This document shows positions 44,007-48,702 of a stretch of 48,702 bases of DNA, in pieces; within the stretch, counting starts at the first letter, position 1, and every line of letters begins with the position of its first letter. The stretch spans positions 1 through 48,702 of the forward strand of contig JAQGIF010000103.1 of the NCBI GenBank assembly GCA_028291345.1, in the 5' to 3' direction. This stretch comes from Rhodospirillales bacterium (GTDB taxonomy: Bacteria > Pseudomonadota > Alphaproteobacteria > BOG-932 > Roseiterribacteraceae). The notes under the pieces were generated by a model. The model worked only from the letters and a program-made list of their open reading frames with translations. It searched no databases and was not told where the DNA came from. The translations under genes and the position numbers were made by a program.

Positions 44007-45415
44007 GCGAGCAGGCCACCCCCACTCTCGATTTCAGCTTCCTGCGCGGCGCGCCCGTCGCGGTGCTGGGGCTCGGCAAATCGGGAATGGCGACGGCCAC
44101 GGCGCTTCAGGCCAGCGGCGTCGATGTCGCCGCTTGGGACGATCAACCGGCCGCGCGCGAAGCGGCCAAGGCTCACAGCATCCCGCTGGTCGACCTGAAC
44201 CAGGCCGATCTCGGCCGGATGCAGTTCCTGGCACTCTCGCCCGGCATCCCGTTGCATTTTCCCACACCACACCCGGTCGCGACGCGTGCGAAAGCCGCTG
44301 GATGCGCGATCATCGGCGATATCGAACTGCTGTACCGAGCCGAGCCCGAGGCGCGCTATATCGGCATCACCGGCACTAATGGCAAATCGACCACGACCTC
44401 GTTGATTGGCCATATATTGGCCGAAGCCGGCATGCGGATCGCCGTCGGCGGCAATCTAGGCACGGCGGTCCTGACCTTCCCGGCCCTTGGTTCCGGCGGG
44501 GCCTATGTGCTGGAAATGTCGAGCTATCAGCTCGATCTCATCGACACGTTGGTGTTCGACGCCGCCGTGCTGCTCAACATCACACCCGATCACCTCGACC
44601 GCCATGGCGGAATGGACGGCTATATCGCCGCGAAGGAACGGATTTTCGCCGGCCAAACCGGACCGAAGGCTGCCATTGTCGGCATCGATACCGCCCCGTC
44701 CAGCGACATCGCGAAGCGGCTGGCGGCGCGCGGTCATGCCCGCCTGATCCCCATCTCGGTCGGCGCAGAGGCACCGGCGGGTGTTTCGGTGATCGATGGC
44801 TGGCTGATCGACGATCTCGACGGCGGGTCCGTCAGAGAAATTGATTTGAAGGCGATCCGGCGGCTTCCCGGCGTCCATAATTGGCAGAACGCAGCGGCGG
44901 CCTGGGCCGTGGCGCGGGTTTCCGGGGTGCCGAAGCCTGTCATCATAGAAGCGCTGAAGAGCTTTCCGGGCCTGGTACATCGCCAGCAGCTGGTCCGCAC
45001 AATCGGCGATATCGCCTTTGTCGACGATAGCAAGGCGACAAATGTCGATGCCGCCGAAAAGGCGCTTGCCAGCTATGATCGGATTTATTGGATCGCCGGC
45101 GGCCGCGCCAAGGAAGGTGGGTTGTCGGGGCTGGAGCCGTTCATCAAACCTGTCGTCCACGCCTTTCTGGTGGGCGAAGCGGCCGAAGACTTCGCCACAT
45201 GGCTGGAGGGCAAGGTGCCGACGACCATCGTCGGTACGATCGACCGCGCGGTTGCCGCGGCCTATGCGATGGCCGAGGCTGATGGACAGGGCGGTGTTGT
45301 TTTGCTGTCGCCGGCCTGCGCCTCGTTCGACCAGTTCCCCAATTTCGAGGTACGGGGCCGGTTTTTCCTCGCGGCCGTGAACACGCTGCCGAAAACGGCG
45401 GGGGGCGGGGCATGA
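44003..45415 (+). CDS. murD: UDP-MurNAc-alanine D-glutamate ligase
   Basis: Adds D-glutamate to UDP-MurNAc-L-Ala. An N-terminal Rossmann-like domain ([14 protein letters not shown]) binds the UDP part. The ATP motif is [19 protein letters not shown]. Further blocks are [42 protein letters not shown] and [15 protein letters not shown]. Full length is 470 residues. ATGA overlaps with both neighbours. Confidence 0.96.
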
Positions 45416-46551
45416 GCACGGTTTTCGCCCGTACGGATCACTCGGTCGTCGGCCGTTGGTGGTGGACGGTCGATCGCTGGACTCTCGTCGCGCTCGCCGT
45501 GCTGATCGGCGTCGGCGCGTTGCTGGTAACCGCGGCGAGCCCATCTGTCGCGGAACGCATCCATCTGCCGACTTTCTATTTCGTCATCCATCAGGCGGTC
45601 ATGCTCGTGCCGACCCTGATCCTAATGCTGGGCGTCTCGCTGCTGAGCCCGCGCGGCGTCCGGCGGCTCGCCTTCGGCAGCTTCATCGTCTTCTATTTCC
45701 TAACCGCACTGACCCTGGTTTTCGGCAACGAAATCAAGGGCGCCACCCGCTGGGTGTCGGTCGGGCCGTTATCGGTCCAGCCTTCCGAGTTCCTTAAGCC
45801 GGCCTTCGCCGTTGTCAGCGCCTGGCTGTTCGCCCGGCAGCACGCCGCGCGCGCGGCGGGGCAGTTCTTCCCCGGCTATCTGCTGGCGGTCGCCGTCTTC
45901 GGCGCGGTGCTGATGGTGCTGATGGCGCAGCCCGATTTCGGCATGACCTTCGTCTGCACCGCGATCTGGTTCGCCGAGTTTTTCCTAGCCGGCCTGCCGA
46001 TGGTCTTCGTGCTGGCGCTGGCGGTGATGGCCATTGGCGGGCTCGTCGGTGCTTATTTCATTTTCCCACATATCGCCAGCCGCATCGACCGATTCCTCGA
46101 CCCGGCGGCAGGGGATACATATCAGGTCGACCGCTCGCTTGAGGCCTTCATTCACGGCGGCCTGACCGGCACCGGGCCGGGCCAGGGCACTGTCAAGCTG
46201 TCGTTGCCCGACGCCCATGCGGACTTCATTTTCGCGGTGGCGGGCGAAGAGCTCGGTCTCGCGGCGACCCTGTTCATCGTCACCCTGTTCGGCTTCATCG
46301 TTCTGCGCGGTTTTGCCCGCGTGCTGAAAGATACAGACGTGTTCGTCGTGCTGGCGGTCGGCGGGTTATTCACCCAGTTCGGGCTCCAGGCCCTGGTCCA
46401 TATGGGCTCGTCGCTGCATCTCCTTCCGGCCAAGGGCATGACCTTGCCTTTCATCTCATATGGCGGCTCGTCAATGCTGGCTTTGGGACTCGGCACCGGC
46501 ATGGCACTTGCGCTGACCCGTACGCGCTTCCCAGGGAGCGAATCGCGATGA
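45412..46551 (+). CDS. ftsW: septal peptidoglycan glycosyltransferase FtsW
   Basis: SEDS-family polymerase that works with FtsI at the septum. About ten transmembrane helices in 379 residues. Conserved blocks are GATRWVSVGPLSVQPSEFLKPAF, AQPDFGMTFV, YQVDRSLEAFIHGGLTGTGPGQG, LPDAHADFIFAVAGEELG and GMTLPFISYGGSSMLALG. The conserved catalytic Asp lies in the SLPDAHADF loop region. ATGA overlaps on both sides. Confidence 0.95.
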   Translation: MSTVFARTDHSVVGRWWWTVDRWTLVALAVLIGVGALLVTAASPSVAERIHLPTFYFVIHQAVMLVPTLILMLGVSLLSPRGVRRLAFGSFIVFYFLTALTLVFGNEIKGATRWVSVGPLSVQPSEFLKPAFAVVSAWLFARQHAARAAGQFFPGYLLAVAVFGAVLMVLMAQPDFGMTFVCTAIWFAEFFLAGLPMVFVLALAVMAIGGLVGAYFIFPHIASRIDRFLDPAAGDTYQVDRSLEAFIHGGLTGTGPGQGTVKLSLPDAHADFIFAVAGEELGLAATLFIVTLFGFIVLRGFARVLKDTDVFVVLAVGGLFTQFGLQALVHMGSSLHLLPAKGMTLPFISYGGSSMLALGLGTGMALALTRTRFPGSESR

Positions 46552-47684
46552 CCGCACCGCTCGTCATCCTCGCGGCCGGCGGCACCGGCGGCCATATGTT
46601 CCCGGCGGAGGCGCTCGCCCGTGCACTGATCGCTCGAAATATACGGGTGGCGCTGATCACCGATCAGCGCGGCCAGGCGTTTGGTGAAACTTTGCCGGAA
46701 GTGGGCGTCCACCGCATCCGCGCCAGCCGGCTTCCCCGCCACACGATCGATCGGGTGAAGGCCGTGATCGAGATGGGGCTGGGCGGCCTCGAAGCACGCC
46801 GGCTGTTGCGCGCGCTGGGTCCGTCGGTGGTCGTCGGCTTTGGTGGCTACCCCTCGATCCCGACGGTGTTCGCGGCGGCCTTCGCCAAGGTTCCGATCGT
46901 GCTGCACGAACAAAATGCCCTGCTGGGCCGCGCCAACCGACGGCTGGCTTCGCGGGCACAGGCGATTGCCACCTCCTTTGAAAAAGTGTCCGGGATACCG
47001 GCCGACGTGCGGACGACCCTGACCGGCAATCCGGTCCGGCCGGGAATTATCGCCGTGCGTGACATCGCCTATGCGGCGCCGACCCAGGACGGCCCCTTGT
47101 CGATCCTGGTGACCGGCGGCAGTCAGGGCGCCCGTATCTTCAGCGAAGTTATGCCGGCAGCCGCTGCCCTGCTGCCGGAGGGTATGAAAGCGCGCCTACG
47201 GATCGTGCAGCAGTGCCGACCCGAAGATATCGATACGGTAACCGCTGATTTCCGCGCGGCAGGGATCACCGCCGTGCTTTCGACGTTTTTCTCCGACATG
47301 CCCGCACAGCTCGGCGCCTGCCATCTCGCAATAACCCGTTCGGGAGCTTCCACGGTGGCGGAACTGGGCGTGACTGGACGCCCGGCGATTCTTATCCCCT
47401 ACCCGTTTGCGACAGACAATCACCAGACCAGCAATGCCGAGGCCCATACTCAGGGAGGCGGCGGCTGGGTCATCAGCCAGCGCATCCTGACGCCGAAATT
47501 CTTGGCCGAGCGCATCGTCGCACTGGCTGCCCGCCCTGACACGCTGGTCCGGGCCGCGGAGGCTGCGCGGCGCGAGGGGCGACCCGACGCAGCCAATCGT
47601 TTCGCGGATCTTGTCATTTCGGCAATCGGCGCCCGTCCGGACCTGACCGCCTCAAGAAATTCGATCAAGGACATCGCGGCATGA
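46548..47684 (+). CDS. murG: UDP-GlcNAc:lipid I GlcNAc transferase
   Basis: Peripheral membrane enzyme that converts lipid I to lipid II. The N-terminal GT28 domain has [16 protein letters not shown] and [14 protein letters not shown]. The [12 protein letters not shown] loop and the C-terminal UDP-GlcNAc site ([32 protein letters not shown]) are complete. 378 residues. Overlaps ftsW and murC by 4 bp each. Confidence 0.96.
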   Translation: MTAPLVILAAGGTGGHMFPAEALARALIARNIRVALITDQRGQAFGETLPEVGVHRIRASRLPRHTIDRVKAVIEMGLGGLEARRLLRALGPSVVVGFGGYPSIPTVFAAAFAKVPIVLHEQNALLGRANRRLASRAQAIATSFEKVSGIPADVRTTLTGNPVRPGIIAVRDIAYAAPTQDGPLSILVTGGSQGARIFSEVMPAAAALLPEGMKARLRIVQQCRPEDIDTVTADFRAAGITAVLSTFFSDMPAQLGACHLAITRSGASTVAELGVTGRPAILIPYPFATDNHQTSNAEAHTQGGGGWVISQRILTPKFLAERIVALAARPDTLVRAAEAARREGRPDAANRFADLVISAIGARPDLTASRNSIKDIAA

Positions 47685-48702
47685 GGGCCCTTCCGCTCAC
47701 CATCGGGAAAATTCATTTCGTCGGCATCGGCGGCATCGGCATGAGCGGCATCGCCGAGGTACTGCATAATCTGGGCTATTCAGTCCAGGGATCCGATGTC
47801 GCCGACAACCCGAACGTGCGCCGGCTGCGGGCGCTCGGCATCCAGATCGTCATTGGTCACACGGCGGAAAATCTCGGCGACGCGGCGGTAGTCGTCGTGT
47901 CGTCCGCAATCAAAGCCGAAAACGCCGAGCTAGCGGCTGCCCGCGCCAATCTGCTGCCGGTCGTGCGCCGCGCCGAGATGCTGGGCGAGCTGATGCGACT
48001 GAAATGGTCGATCGCGGTCGCCGGAACCCATGGCAAGACTACTACGACATCCCTTGTCGCGGCGGTTCTGGAAGGCGCGGCTTACGACCCCACCGTCATC
48101 AATGGCGGCATCATCAATGCCTACGGGACCAATACGCGGCTCGGCGCGGGCGATTGGATGGTGGTCGAGGCGGATGAGAGTGACGGCACCTTCGTGAAAC
48201 TGCCGGCGACGATCGCGATCGTCACCAATATCGACCCTGAGCATCTCGACCATTTCGGTACGTTCGACGGGGTGAAGGCGGCATTCGACAGCTTCGTCCA
48301 GAATATCCCGTTTTACGGTTTCGCTGCGCTCTGCATCGACCACCCTGAAGTCCAGGCGATGATCCCGCGGGTCGCCGACCGGCGCATCGTCACCTATGGC
48401 TTCTCGCCCCAGGCGGACATCAGGGCGATGAATGTCGAGACCAGCCCGGACGGCTCGGTCTTCGATATCGAAATCAACGGCCGTGGCGGCGATTCGCGCG
48501 TCATCAGCCAGATCCATCTGGCGATGCTGGGCCGGCATAATGTCCAGAATGCCTGCGCGGCCATCGCGGTGGCCAACGAGATGCAGATCGACGACGACGC
48601 GATCCACGGCGCTCTCGCACGATTCCTGGGTGTAAAGCGCCGCTTCACCAAGACCGGAGTGGCCGGCGGTGTCACAGTGATCGATGATTACGGCCATCAC
48701 CC
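47681..48702 (+). CDS. murC: UDP-MurNAc L-alanine ligase (cut by window end)
   Basis: Adds the first L-alanine to UDP-MurNAc. The gene begins with ATG 47681, overlapping the murG stop, and stays open to the right edge, so about 340 of an expected 460-480 residues are seen. Motifs are [17 protein letters not shown] at the N-terminus, the ATP site [54 protein letters not shown] and the start of VIDDYGHHP. The C-terminal domain lies beyond the window. murB, ddl and ftsQ would be expected next. Confidence 0.96.
   Translation, partial: MRALPLTIGKIHFVGIGGIGMSGIAEVLHNLGYSVQGSDVADNPNVRRLRALGIQIVIGHTAENLGDAAVVVVSSAIKAENAELAAARANLLPVVRRAEMLGELMRLKWSIAVAGTHGKTTTTSLVAAVLEGAAYDPTVINGGIINAYGTNTRLGAGDWMVVEADESDGTFVKLPATIAIVTNIDPEHLDHFGTFDGVKAAFDSFVQNIPFYGFAALCIDHPEVQAMIPRVADRRIVTYGFSPQADIRAMNVETSPDGSVFDIEINGRGGDSRVISQIHLAMLGRHNVQNACAAIAVANEMQIDDDAIHGALARFLGVKRRFTKTGVAGGVTVIDDYGHH

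Noticed and set aside
44456-45544. 362-codon minus-strand frame opposite murD and ftsW
   Set aside because: It crosses two well-supported overlapping genes in antisense, so it cannot be independent.

Overview
The window reads as a chromosomal segment of a GC-rich alphaproteobacterium, most likely a sphingomonad. The evidence is the NepR/PhyR/EcfG general stress response set, a circularly permuted two-piece tmRNA beside an alpha-type SspB adaptor, an alpha-type L36, and the gene orders hflK-hflC-degP, miaA-ilvB-ilvN-ilvC-leuA and mraZ-rsmH-ftsL-ftsI-mur. The genus is an inference. There is no phage, CRISPR array or intact insertion sequence. The only mobile trace is a doubtful transposase scrap at the left edge.

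Layout. 0.3-5.5 kb: kdsA, rpmJ, pyruvate kinase, an exported SH3-domain protein and serB. 5.5-10.5 kb: a periplasmic DegP-type protease with the HflC/HflK pair, divergent from the Fe-S carrier ATPase Mrp. 10.5-13.5 kb: an overlapping minus-strand chain thyX, two paralogous membrane proteins, yccF. 13.6-14.5 kb: ssrA beside sspB, that is, the proteolysis tag next to the adaptor that delivers tagged proteins to ClpXP. 14.5-18.9 kb: miaA, then ilvB-ilvN-ilvC with its own promoter and a strong terminator. 19.0-24.6 kb: a compact copper-handling cluster (two DUF2946 proteins, a PCu(A)C chaperone, a TonB-dependent receptor, a beta-propeller protein and a TlpA-like thioredoxin), followed by a frameshifted c-type cytochrome pseudogene. 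25.2-28.5 kb: a leucine-rich leader with competing hairpins, leuA, yqgE and a peroxiredoxin.

28.5-33.8 kb is a general stress response island. It holds a HisKA_2 kinase, NepR, PhyR and EcfG, with small envelope genes (DUF1328, a glycine-zipper lipoprotein, a DUF883 protein). Several of these have GGAAC-N16/17-(C/G)GTT elements, which resemble EcfG promoters. One perfect element has no gene downstream, only about 80 nt ending in a classical terminator. It looks like a stress-induced small RNA and is the most interesting object here. 33.9-35.5 kb: an EamA transporter and an AmpD-like amidase, then RNase P RNA.

36.1 kb to the right edge is the division and cell-wall (dcw) cluster from mraZ to murC, the last cut by the window end. 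It is joined almost throughout by 4-bp stop/start overlaps and is preceded by four 10-bp-spaced repeats that fit a MraZ operator. Together the window covers branched-chain amino acid synthesis with attenuation, envelope quality control, copper supply, the general stress response and peptidoglycan precursor synthesis.
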